Shown: piece after piece, positions 8,505 to 15,362 of the stretch
How the letters are laid out: each line of letters begins with the position of its first letter
How positions within the stretch are numbered: position 1 is the stretch's first letter
NCBI RefSeq assembly: GCF_030719215.1
Contig: NZ_CP120983.1
Coordinates: 3,162,001-3,226,000 of the forward strand
Source of the DNA: Streptomyces sp. Alt3
Lineage (GTDB): Bacteria > Actinomycetota > Actinomycetes > Streptomycetales > Streptomycetaceae
DNA length: 64,000 nt
Reading direction: 5' to 3'
Position numbers and translations under genes: made by a program
Notes under the pieces: generated by a model
What the model was told of the DNA's origin: nothing
Database searches by the model: none
What the model saw: only the letters and a program-made list of their open reading frames with translations

Positions 8505-9719
8505 TCAGACATCGAGCAGCGCGGCCGCCGTGAACAGCTCCACACCGACCGTGATGGCCTCCTCGTCCACGTCGAAGTTGCCCCGGTGCAGGTCCAGCCC
8601 GCGGGTGTCGCCCGGCGCCCGGACCCCGAGCCTCGCCATGGCGCCCGGGATCTTCTCCAGGTACCAGGAGAAGTCCTCGCCGCCCAGGCTCTGCTCGGTG
8701 TCCTCGATCGCATACGATCCGCGACGGATCGTCATCGCGGCGTCCAGGAGACCGATGGTCTCGGCCTCGTTGACCACGGGCGGCACCCCGCGGACGTAGT
8801 CGATGACCGTCTTGGCCCCGTGCATCGCGGCCACCTCGTCGATCGCCGCGTGCACCAGGTCGGGCGCCTGCCGCCAGCTCTCCAGGTCGAGGCAGCGGAC
8901 CGTCCCGGACAGCTCGGCGTGCTGCGGGATGACGTTGGGCGCGTGCCCGGTCTGCAACCGCCCCCAGGTGACGGCGAGGCCGGCGCGTGCGTCGACGCGC
9001 CGGGCGAGCAGCGCGGGCACGTCGGTGGCCACCCGGGCCGCCGCGGTGACCAGGTCGGTGGTGAGGTGCGGGCGGGCGGTGTGTCCGCCGGGCCCGTCGA
9101 GGGAGATCTCCAGACGGTCGCAGGCGGAGGTGATCGGCCCGATCCGGAGCCCGATCTTCCCCACGTCCACCTTGGGGTCGCAGTGCACCCCGATGATCCG
9201 CCCCACGCCTTCCAGCACCCCGGCCGCGACCGCGTCGGATGCGCCGCCGGGGAGCACCTCCTCGGCGGGCTGGAAGATCAGCCGGACCGGGCGGGGCAGC
9301 AGCCCCTGCCGGTCCAGGTCGCTCAGGAGGAGACCCGCCCCCAGGACACAGCTCGTGTGGACGTCGTGACCGCAGGCGTGCGCCCGGTCGGGCACGGTGG
9401 ATCTGTAGGAGACGCCCGCCTTCGTGTCCGGGATCGGCAGCGCGTCGATGTCCCCCCGGAGGGCGAGCATCGGCGTCACGCCGTCCCACTCCCCCACGTC
9501 ACAGACCAGTCCTGTGCCACCAGGCAGCACCTGCGGTTCCAGCCCGGCCTTCTCGAGCCTCGCCTTGATGGCCGCGGTGGTGCGGAACTCCTGGTTGCCG
9601 AGCTCGGGGTGCATGTGCAGATCACGGCGGAAGGCGATGAGCTCGGCACGCAGGTCGTCGGGCAGGGTGCCGGGCAGAACGGCCTCGGCGTGGGGCGCAC
9701 GGGACTTCAACTGGTTCAC
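8505..9719 (-). CDS. M20 family amidohydrolase (hippurate/IAA-amino acid hydrolase type)
   Basis: This enzyme of about 404 residues belongs to the M20D di-zinc amidohydrolases, which hydrolyse N-acyl amino acids and similar amides in the cytoplasm. Metal ligands are visible as ACGHDVHT (His118, His121), the EE pair in QPAEEV and the distal His in GGEDFSWY context. HPELGNQEF and LRGDIDALPI are family signatures, and the lid/dimerisation domain begins at about SLDGPGGHTARPH. I chose GTG at 9719 (VNQLKSRAP) over the longer frame because it better matches usual N-termini. It is the gene upstream of bmpA on the same strand, but 205 bp and its own regulatory motif separate them. The true substrate is not evident. 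Confidence 0.9.
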   Translation of the reverse strand: MNQLKSRAPHAEAVLPGTLPDDLRAELIAFRRDLHMHPELGNQEFRTTAAIKARLEKAGLEPQVLPGGTGLVCDVGEWDGVTPMLALRGDIDALPIPDTKAGVSYRSTVPDRAHACGHDVHTSCVLGAGLLLSDLDRQGLLPRPVRLIFQPAEEVLPGGASDAVAAGVLEGVGRIIGVHCDPKVDVGKIGLRIGPITSACDRLEISLDGPGGHTARPHLTTDLVTAAARVATDVPALLARRVDARAGLAVTWGRLQTGHAPNVIPQHAELSGTVRCLDLESWRQAPDLVHAAIDEVAAMHGAKTVIDYVRGVPPVVNEAETIGLLDAAMTIRRGSYAIEDTEQSLGGEDFSWYLEKIPGAMARLGVRAPGDTRGLDLHRGNFDVDEEAITVGVELFTAAALLDV

Positions 9720-9885
9720 CCATCCAAGGGTAGGCCCCTGGTACCCACAACTGGCCACAGATCAACAAAAGTTCAGCCGCTTAGAGGAACAAAAGATGGC
9801 GCTGCGGCGTGTGACGGAAGGCCCCGATGGGTAAACTCGCCCGCTTTCCACCGCCATGCGGGGCGCTGCCCCTGCACCTCTCCGG
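9720..9885. other. Intergenic stretch upstream of the amidohydrolase
   Basis: This stretch should hold the amidohydrolase promoter. A 12-codon plus-strand ORF (ATG 9796, MALRRVTEGPDG, AGAGGA upstream) is present but too short to call. Small G/C-rich hairpins occur at 9860-9895. Nothing else is convincing. Confidence 0.3.
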
Positions 9886-10032
9886 TCAGGGGAGCCTGAG
9901 CAGTTCACGGAGCGTACCGACGTACGCCTTCACATCGCGTTCGGCGGGAGACACTGGAGCTCCGGGCGCCGTGGGTGCTGTGGACACCTCGGGTGCCGTG
10001 AGGGCCGTCGCCGTGGCCGTCGGGCCGGGGGT
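9886..10032 (-). pseudogene. In-frame continuation after the TGA of the 10033 gene (read-through extension or broken tail)
   Basis: Immediately after the TGA of the next gene (10033-10035) the same frame stays open for 48 codons to a TGA at 9886-9888. It encodes an Ala/Thr/Pro linker and a helix-like end, SPAERDVKAYVGTLRELLRLP. G/C at third positions stays high straight across the TGA. A single C-to-T change of CGA (Arg) to TGA after the final C-R-S-C would explain this. Alternatives are stop-codon read-through, a sequencing error, or a separate 33-residue ORF from GTG at 9987. Confidence 0.45.
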
Positions 10033-10953
10033 TCAGCAGGAACGGCAGAGCCCGTCCGGGAGCGCCTCGGGGCGGCCGGGTGCGCCGCACTCCGTGCATT
10101 CGACCATCGGGCGCGGCACGGGTGCGCCGGACGCTTCGGGCGCGGGTGCGACAGGCATCTCGGGCGGGACCCTGTCGCGGAGCCGCCGCCTGACGAAGCC
10201 GACCGGGGAGGCGACGGCGGCGGGGAGCCCGGCGGTGAGGGTCTGGACCATGCACTCCGCTCCCACGCCCCGAGCGAGCCAGGCGGCGGCCAGGCCCTCC
10301 AGGGCGGCGCAGTCGGCGGCGGAGAGCGCGAGACGGGCGTCGGCCCGGCCGAGACGGGCGAGCACGAGGTACGCGGGCGAGGCACCGGAGGTCTCGGCGG
10401 GCGCCGGGCGCTGCTCTTCGGTGCCCGGTTCCTCGGTGCGCTGCTGCGGCACCGGTGGCAGGGCGGGGGTGTCGGAGGCGGCGGGAGGAACGGGGGCGGG
10501 TGCGGAGCCGGAGGCGGCGGGTGCGGAGCCGGAGGTGCCCGAGCAGCCCGGCGCCCCGGTGAGGAACGCGGTCCACCACTCGTTGTCCCGGGCCGTACGG
10601 GACCAGTAGGTGCGGGTGATCCAGCGGACCTGGCCTCCACCCGCATCGGCGGGCACCCGTACGTGGCGCAGATGTCCGGCCACCCCCAGGGCGCGCAGGG
10701 CGCTGCCGACGGCCATCTGGCCGCACAGCGGCAAGCTCCTGGCCAGCGACTTGATGTCCATGGCCGCACCCTCGGGCAGGTGGTCCACGTAACCGGCGAC
10801 GTACCGCTCACGCTCCGGCAGCAGGGCGAAGTCGTCGGGGCGGGATGCCTGTTGGTCCGGCGCGGAGCGCTTGCCGTAGCCGGGGTTGGCCCTCGCGTAC
10901 GGGCGGGAGGGTGCGGGTGCGCACGGGGCGGAGCTAGGGTGCTGGACAGCCAC
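10033..10953 (-). CDS. Putative winged-helix/MarR-like protein with C-terminal zinc ribbon
   Basis: This 306-residue cytoplasmic protein is annotated in relatives, as far as I recall, as a MarR-like or hypothetical protein. Residues about 45-120 look like a DNA-binding winged helix: PERERYVAGYVDHLPEGAAM, then MDIKSLARSLPLCGQMAVGSAL and a basic wing with WITRTYWSRT. An Ala/Pro/Ser-rich linker follows (about 130-195), then a helical segment (YLVLARLGRADARLALSAAD). The C-terminus is a small zinc ribbon (CTEC ... CRSC). GTG at 10953 has GGGA upstream. The frame continues after the TGA (9886-10032), so the protein may be longer in relatives. Function unknown. Confidence 0.75.
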   Translation of the reverse strand: MAVQHPSSAPCAPAPSRPYARANPGYGKRSAPDQQASRPDDFALLPERERYVAGYVDHLPEGAAMDIKSLARSLPLCGQMAVGSALRALGVAGHLRHVRVPADAGGGQVRWITRTYWSRTARDNEWWTAFLTGAPGCSGTSGSAPAASGSAPAPVPPAASDTPALPPVPQQRTEEPGTEEQRPAPAETSGASPAYLVLARLGRADARLALSAADCAALEGLAAAWLARGVGAECMVQTLTAGLPAAVASPVGFVRRRLRDRVPPEMPVAPAPEASGAPVPRPMVECTECGAPGRPEALPDGLCRSC

Positions 10954-11109
10954 GGGATCGTCCCAGGGTGCGATCTTGCGGTGAGACCCCGGCCTGGTGC
11001 TTCTACACCGCGTCGGGGTCGTTCAGTTCTGCGCACCGTAAGCAGCCGCGACTCTGCGCCGCAAGTCGGTCACGATTAGTCATACTTGCTGGCCGTGACA
11101 GGTTCGGGA

Positions 11110-11142
11110 GGGTGGGGAGGTTTCTCCCCCACCCTTCTTTTT
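11110..11142 (+). terminator. Rho-independent-type terminator with T-run
   Basis: The stem gggtgggg/ccccaccc (11110-11117 with 11127-11134) is followed by TTCTTTTT. A true U-run is unusual for Streptomyces. On the plus strand it has no obvious upstream gene, so it may end a small RNA or be a leader attenuator. Confidence 0.5.
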
Positions 11143-11191
11143 CCCACCCGGATGACTGCACGTCTCGACTCCCGGCCCTCGGATCCCGGCC

Positions 11192-11300
11192 CTCGGATCC
11201 CGAAGCTCAAGCGTCGGGCCCTCACCGCGTGGCTATCCCTCGGACGAGTGAACCGATGGTTCCGGAGCTCGGAGGCCGAGCTTCGGGATCCGAGCTCCGG
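11192..11300. repeat. Nested inverted and direct repeats
   Basis: A perfect 17-bp inverted repeat pairs 11192-11208 (ctcggatcccgaagctc) with 11278-11294. Inside it a 12-bp perfect stem pairs 11262-11273 with 11289-11300. The left arm is preceded by a direct repeat ggccctcggatccc (twice in 11174-11201). No transposase or target duplication is seen. Confidence 0.7.
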
Positions 11301-11378
11301 GACCGGCTTCGCCACAGGTTGTCGACAAACTCAAAGCGCCGCAGCGGCAAGGCCGTTGCGTTCGAATACTGTGCACGA

Positions 11379-12131
11379 ATGTCACACGAGCGCACGCATG
11401 GCGGCTACCGGACGGGGGGCCTGTGGGCAGCGGCAGGTATCGCCTTCGGGGCACTGGCCGTGTGCCTGTTCCTCGCCCTCTTCGGGATGCTGGAGTTCGA
11501 CGAGCGGTGCATGCACGGGCTGGTGTCGGGTCCGGGCCGTCTCCAGGAGGTGCGGTACCAGGCGTTTCCACCGGCCACCGTCTGCGAGTTCCAGGGCGGG
11601 GACGTCATGTCCGTCGGCGGCCGGGAGGTGCTCGGCCCGCTGCTCCGGGTCAGCCTGCTGGTCGTGGTCGTGTGCGGGGCCCTGGCCCTGCTCGCGGAGT
11701 GCTTCGATCCGCGGCCGGGCGGCCGTCTGGTGACACCGATGTCCACGACCGAGAAGGTCCGCCGTACGGGGACGGCGTTCACCGTCACGGGTTCGACGTT
11801 CCTCCTGCTGTACGCGCTGGCCGGCTCGAGGCTGCTCGCGGGGCCGTCCGAGGCCTGCTCGGCGGGCGGGGACTGGGGCGACCAGGCGCCGAGGACGCTG
11901 GATCACAGCTTCTTCCCTCCGCAGGCGACCTGCCAGTTCACCAGCGGCCTCACTGAGCCCCTGAACCACAGCTGGCTGGCGTCCCTGACGGCGCAGTCCG
12001 CCGCTCCGGCGCTGCTGGCCGGAGTCGGCTTCGCCCTCGCGTTGCGGCGCAGGCGCGCGGAGTCGAGAGCGGTGCGGCACGGGACCGGCCCGGCGGTCTC
12101 CCCGGAGCCCGACCGGGAGAACACGCGCTGA
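11379..12131 (+). CDS. Four-helix membrane protein with duplicated Cys-pair loops
   Basis: This 250-residue protein is of unknown function. Hydrophobic segments lie at about 15-38, 86-107, 130-150 and 208-222, with a basic C-terminal tail. The two long non-membrane loops look like copies of each other: the first has Cys44 and Cys69, the second Cys160 and Cys185, both pairs exactly 25 residues apart, and PPATVCEF in the first matches PPQATCQF in the second. The pairs could be extracytoplasmic disulfides. ATG at 11379 was chosen because upstream sequence lacks coding bias. The next gene starts 69 bp downstream on the same strand. Confidence 0.75.
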   Translation: MSHERTHGGYRTGGLWAAAGIAFGALAVCLFLALFGMLEFDERCMHGLVSGPGRLQEVRYQAFPPATVCEFQGGDVMSVGGREVLGPLLRVSLLVVVVCGALALLAECFDPRPGGRLVTPMSTTEKVRRTGTAFTVTGSTFLLLYALAGSRLLAGPSEACSAGGDWGDQAPRTLDHSFFPPQATCQFTSGLTEPLNHSWLASLTAQSAAPALLAGVGFALALRRRRAESRAVRHGTGPAVSPEPDRENTR

Positions 12132-12200
12132 CCGGCGCGCACACGCCCACGACCGCACACTCATCGACGTCAGCGCACACATCCACGACAGAGGTGGCCC

Positions 12201-12668
12201 ATGTTGACCAGTGGTTCCCGCAGTACTCCGTCCACCCTCCTCCATCGGTTCGACCGGAACTTCCGCGTCTGGCAGTACGGCGTGGGCCACTCCCACCTGT
12301 TGCTCCGCTCCCGCAAGGACGGCGTGGAGGACACCCGGCTGGACCTCCACTTCGAAGCGGTCGAGTCCATGCGGCTGGTGACGAGTTATGAAGGGCTCGA
12401 ACTCCACACGGTCACCGACTCGGAGTTCTCACGCGTCTACGAGGAATCCGGCGTCCCGCAGAGGTGGCGGGACACCCGACTCGTGGTCCGCCTGAGATCC
12501 CGCGGCGGCGCCACGGGCCATGTGCAGTGCGCGCGCGTCATCGCCGACCGGCACCAGGACGACGAGGGCGTGTCGGCGATCCGCGACGTGGTCTGGAGCC
12601 TGCGCCCCTCCGGCCTTCGCGTCCCCGGTACGCACTCCGGGGATGCGCAGGACCGTCTGCCGGACTGA
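12201..12668 (+). CDS. Conserved-type hypothetical protein
   Basis: This 155-residue soluble protein has no family I recognise. The N-terminal half alternates strand-like segments (FRVWQYGVGHSHLLLRSRK, TRLDLHFEAVESMRL, YEGLELHTVTD), suggesting a beta-rich domain. The C-terminal third (GHVQCARVIADRHQDD, SAIRDVVWSLRP) is mixed. ATG at 12201 has AGAGGTGG four bases upstream and codon bias is normal. It ends 39 bp from the convergent stop of the UDG-ART gene and follows the membrane-protein gene, so it belongs to the same accessory pocket. Confidence 0.7.
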   Translation: MLTSGSRSTPSTLLHRFDRNFRVWQYGVGHSHLLLRSRKDGVEDTRLDLHFEAVESMRLVTSYEGLELHTVTDSEFSRVYEESGVPQRWRDTRLVVRLRSRGGATGHVQCARVIADRHQDDEGVSAIRDVVWSLRPSGLRVPGTHSGDAQDRLPD

Positions 12669-12707
12669 AGGGCGCACGAGACGTGCCGGCGGAGCCCTCA
12701 CCCCGCC

Positions 12708-14324
12708 TCAGGACACGAGGGTCTGCTCCTCCAGCTCCGTCAGCTTCACGGTGCACAGGCCGCCGCGCTCGGCCTTCACGCCCGTCACCTTGAGCTGGGT
12801 GCCCGGCGAGAGGATGAACTCCTCCTCGCCCGTGAAGGCGGAGAAGCGGCGGATGCCCACCGCCCGGACGGGGGTCACCTCGAAGAGCGTCCGCTTGCCG
12901 CGGCCTCCGAGGAACGCCCGGGCCACGCCGAGCTCCGACGTGCAGGAGGAAACGCCCCACCAGGTGACGGTCCGGCCGAGCGGGTACTGCGCGCGCAGGT
13001 CGAGGGACACTCCGCGCCACAACGGCTGCGTGTGGGCGGGAAGGCTGGACACCGCGGAGAAGAGCAGCCGCAGATAGGGGAGGTACGGGGCGACCTTCGC
13101 CCGGTCCGGGGAGCGCAGCACGGCGTTGATCTCCCGGTAGAACGCGGACTCGCAGGTGTAGAGGTGGAGCGCGGCGATGGCGTCGGCGGACAGCTCACCG
13201 GTCGCCTCGTCGGCGCGCCTCTTCCCGAATTCGTGCGACCGCACGACGTGCCGGTCGATACCGGCCAGCAGGGGGACGACCGGACCGACGGCCTCCCGGA
13301 AGTCCAGGATCGGGGTGTCGAACACCCCTGTGATGGCCGGCAGGACGAGGCCCTCGTCCTTGACGCTCGCGAGCCGGTCCAGATACAGCTGATGCAGCTC
13401 CATGGTCGACGCGATGAACGCGCCCATGCGGTCGGCGACCCCGCCATCCGCTCCACCGGACCCTTCCTCGGCCGTGTTCCACCCCTTGCCCGGCAGCCAG
13501 TCGACCTCGTCGGCACCCAGCGCGGAGAGGGCGGCGTTGACCGTCCCGAAGTGCTCGCCCTCGCAGAAGATGTCGCCCTGCGCAGCGGGGTTGGCGTGGT
13601 CGATGTGCCGGACCTCCACCCCCGGGTACTTCTTCTGGAGCCGTACGACGACGTTCTTCAGGCTGCGCGCGTGAGCCCCCCACCAGGCGAAGACGACGTA
13701 TCGGTCCTCCTCCTGCGCGTCCTGCTTGGCCCTGAGGATCTCCTCGACGATCCGCTCGACGGCCGGGCGCCAGAACCTGGTGTGCTGGTCGGTCGCCATC
13801 GCCCCGTCGCTGCTGGCGGTGAGGGCCGCGTTCAGCAGCAGCACGCCCTGGGTGAGCATCGCCTGGAACCACTCGGGCGGCTGGACGGTGTCCTGGTCCG
13901 CGAGGAGCTTGCGCACGTCGGCGATCGGGGTCTTCTTCGGTATGCCGTACTTCCACATCGCCGCCGCCTTGATGATGCAGCGGATGCTCACGGTCCGGCC
14001 GAACTGGCTGTCCTTCCAGTCGTGGAAGGTGTTGTCGAACATGGCGATGCCGGTGGCGCTCTCCGGCCGCGGGTAGGGGTTCTGCCCGAAGACGACCACC
14101 TTCCACTTGTGCGGCGGATGGGGCTTGAGCGCCTGGAAGGTGAGTTCGCGTACGGGGACGACGCCGGGTCCGCGGGCAGGCCCGATGAAGTCTGCCGCGT
14201 CCGCACGTGCCTCGATGACCGGCTTCAGCAGCGGGAGCCACGGTTCGCCGCCGCCCTGGAACAGGTCGGCGAGGGCCAGCGGGTCGTTCGGGGCGGGCTG
14301 GTCCGGGGTGTTGGCATCGCTCAT
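12708..14324 (-). CDS. Uracil-DNA glycosylase-like domain fused to ADP-ribosyltransferase (R-S-E class)
   Basis: This 538-residue protein has two recognisable halves. Residues about 70-270 resemble family-1 uracil-DNA glycosylase: VVVFGQNPYP (78-85 region; the family has GQDPYH), GIAMFDN (92-98), VLLLNAALT (161-169, uracil-binding Asn165), VFAWWGAHA (211-219) and HANPAA...EGEHFGTVNAAL (243-266), aligning with HPSPLS...CRHFSKTN. The activating Asp is Asn82 here. Residues about 300-535 resemble arginine-type mono-ADP-ribosyltransferases: YTCESAFYREIN (389-400), WRG with Arg437, VSSCTS (458-463), and GEEEFILSPGT with Glu500/Glu502 as the E-x-E motif. ATG at 14324 has GGAG upstream. A macro-domain gene is divergent. 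Substrate and role are unknown. Confidence 0.85.
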   Translation of the reverse strand: MSDANTPDQPAPNDPLALADLFQGGGEPWLPLLKPVIEARADAADFIGPARGPGVVPVRELTFQALKPHPPHKWKVVVFGQNPYPRPESATGIAMFDNTFHDWKDSQFGRTVSIRCIIKAAAMWKYGIPKKTPIADVRKLLADQDTVQPPEWFQAMLTQGVLLLNAALTASSDGAMATDQHTRFWRPAVERIVEEILRAKQDAQEEDRYVVFAWWGAHARSLKNVVVRLQKKYPGVEVRHIDHANPAAQGDIFCEGEHFGTVNAALSALGADEVDWLPGKGWNTAEEGSGGADGGVADRMGAFIASTMELHQLYLDRLASVKDEGLVLPAITGVFDTPILDFREAVGPVVPLLAGIDRHVVRSHEFGKRRADEATGELSADAIAALHLYTCESAFYREINAVLRSPDRAKVAPYLPYLRLLFSAVSSLPAHTQPLWRGVSLDLRAQYPLGRTVTWWGVSSCTSELGVARAFLGGRGKRTLFEVTPVRAVGIRRFSAFTGEEEFILSPGTQLKVTGVKAERGGLCTVKLTELEEQTLVS

Positions 14325-14431
14325 GGTGGAGGCGCTCCGCGGTGTCGGTCCGTGCCGGGGGCAGGACAGGGTCGTCGCGGGTCCGGCATCCTGCGCGCCG
14401 AGCCCCCGCGTGTGACGAGTTCTACACCTCG

Positions 14432-14484
14432 CCACTGACAGCGTGACGTCGCTCAACTCCGGCTCTCCGGGGCGCTGTCAGTGG
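14432..14484. promoter_or_regulatory. 12-bp inverted repeat in the UDG-ART/macro divergent promoter
   Basis: CCACTGACAGCG (14432-14443) and its exact complement CGCTGTCAGTGG (14473-14484) are 41 bp apart, centre to centre, about four helical turns. The right arm covers the expected -35 region of the macro gene. A shared operator, possibly looped, is likely by position. Confidence 0.6.
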
Positions 14485-14491
14485 TGCCCGA

Positions 14492-14497
14492 TAGCGT
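14492..14497 (+). promoter_or_regulatory. Candidate -10 box of the macro-domain gene
   Basis: TAGCGT fits the Streptomyces TAGNNT -10 pattern, 41 bp before the macro ATG. The expected -35 position falls at the edge of the inverted repeat's right arm. No strong -35 hexamer is visible. Confidence 0.35.
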
Positions 14498-14537
14498 TCT
14501 GAGCAGTGGAGGAGACACCTCTCGATCGGAGTGGACG

Positions 14538-15227
14538 ATGACCGCGAACCGCTTGACGCAGCCGCCTCTCCGGGTGGTTCTGACCGACCTCGACGCGGGC
14601 GTCGTGGAGGCCTGGCGCGCCGCGTTCGCCGACACCCCGGACATCGAGATCCGCAAGGGGTCGATCCTCGACGAGAAGGCCGACGCGTGGGTGAACCCGA
14701 CCAACTCCCGTGGGCGCATGGACGGTGGGACCGACGCGGCCGTCAAGCGGCACCTCGGTGCCGGCATCCAGCTGCGTGTCCAGCGCGCGATTCGCGACGG
14801 GTTCGGCGGAAACCTCCCCGTGGGGAGCGCGGTGTGCGTTCCGTCCGGAGCGGTCACGCCGAAGTTCCTCATACCGACGCCGACGATGCAGGAGTCCTCG
14901 CAGAACGTCAGCGGGACGCTCAATGTGGCTCTGGCCTGCGCCGCCGCGTTCCAGGCGATCCATCAGCAGAACGCGAGGACACCGGGCAGCATCGAGTCGG
15001 TGGCGCTGGTCGGCATGGGCGCTCGCACCGGCAGGGTCCCGGCGCGCGTGTGCGCCAATCTGATGTGGACGGGCTACACCCTGTTCAACGACCACCGGTT
15101 CGAGGACTTCGACGACCTGCGCAGCACGATCACCGCCCAGCTCGACGACCTGGAGGCCGCACCGGCCACACAGCGGGTCCGCATCGACCCGTCCAGGCGC
15201 GGTGCGAGTGGCGCACGGACGCGATGA
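14538..15227 (+). CDS. Macro-domain protein (ADP-ribose binding / de-ADP-ribosylation)
   Basis: This 229-residue protein has a macro domain over most of its length. RKGSILDEKADAWVNPTNS (about 39-57) is the adenine-binding D-x-VNP-N motif, followed by GRMDGGTDAAVKRHLG in place of the usual glycine-rich GGVDxAIxxxxG loop. SGAVTPKFLIPTPT gives the next core strands, and GMGARTGRVP is the second phosphate loop. Known macro domains bind ADP-ribose and many remove it from proteins or nucleic acids. ATG at 14538 has GGAG six bases upstream. It is transcribed away from the ADP-ribosyltransferase gene, so it is a plausible antagonist (DarG-like logic). A basic, probably disordered tail ends it. Confidence 0.88.
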   Translation: MTANRLTQPPLRVVLTDLDAGVVEAWRAAFADTPDIEIRKGSILDEKADAWVNPTNSRGRMDGGTDAAVKRHLGAGIQLRVQRAIRDGFGGNLPVGSAVCVPSGAVTPKFLIPTPTMQESSQNVSGTLNVALACAAAFQAIHQQNARTPGSIESVALVGMGARTGRVPARVCANLMWTGYTLFNDHRFEDFDDLRSTITAQLDDLEAAPATQRVRIDPSRRGASGARTR

Positions 15228-15362
15228 ACCGCATCGGTGGCCGGAGGACGGACGGCTCTCCGGAGCCTCCTCACCGAGCCCGGACGCACACCCGTCGTCC
15301 TGCCTGCCGTGGTGCGGCGCCGGGTCGCACCGCACCGTGCGTGGGCCGCCGGCGCCCGGTCC

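Larger units (their letters stand above)
10954..11378. other. 425-bp intergenic region with terminator, repeats and a tiny ORF
   Basis: This region lies between two divergent genes. It contains a minus-strand 26-codon ORF (ATG 11083 to TAG 11003, MTNRDRLAAQSRGCLRC...) with a TTA leucine codon and no clear SD, a hairpin with T-run at 11110-11142, and a dense set of direct and inverted repeats at 11170-11300. I see no longer coding frame with proper codon bias. Confidence 0.6.

Noticed and set aside
9930..11036. 368-codon Pro/Arg-rich ORF overlapping the zinc-ribbon gene
   Set aside because: Composition of a shifted frame; the chosen frame has winged-helix-like and CxxC features.
11192..11294. 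Insertion-sequence ends
   Set aside because: Only 69 bp lie between the arms, with no transposase or target-site duplication.
11340..11365. tRNA-like GTTCGAA
   Set aside because: No acceptor stem or anticodon arm can be folded around it; no tRNA found in the window.
14432..14484. Terminator for either divergent gene
   Set aside because: The inverted repeat has a 29-base spacer and lies upstream of both genes, so an operator is likelier than a terminator.
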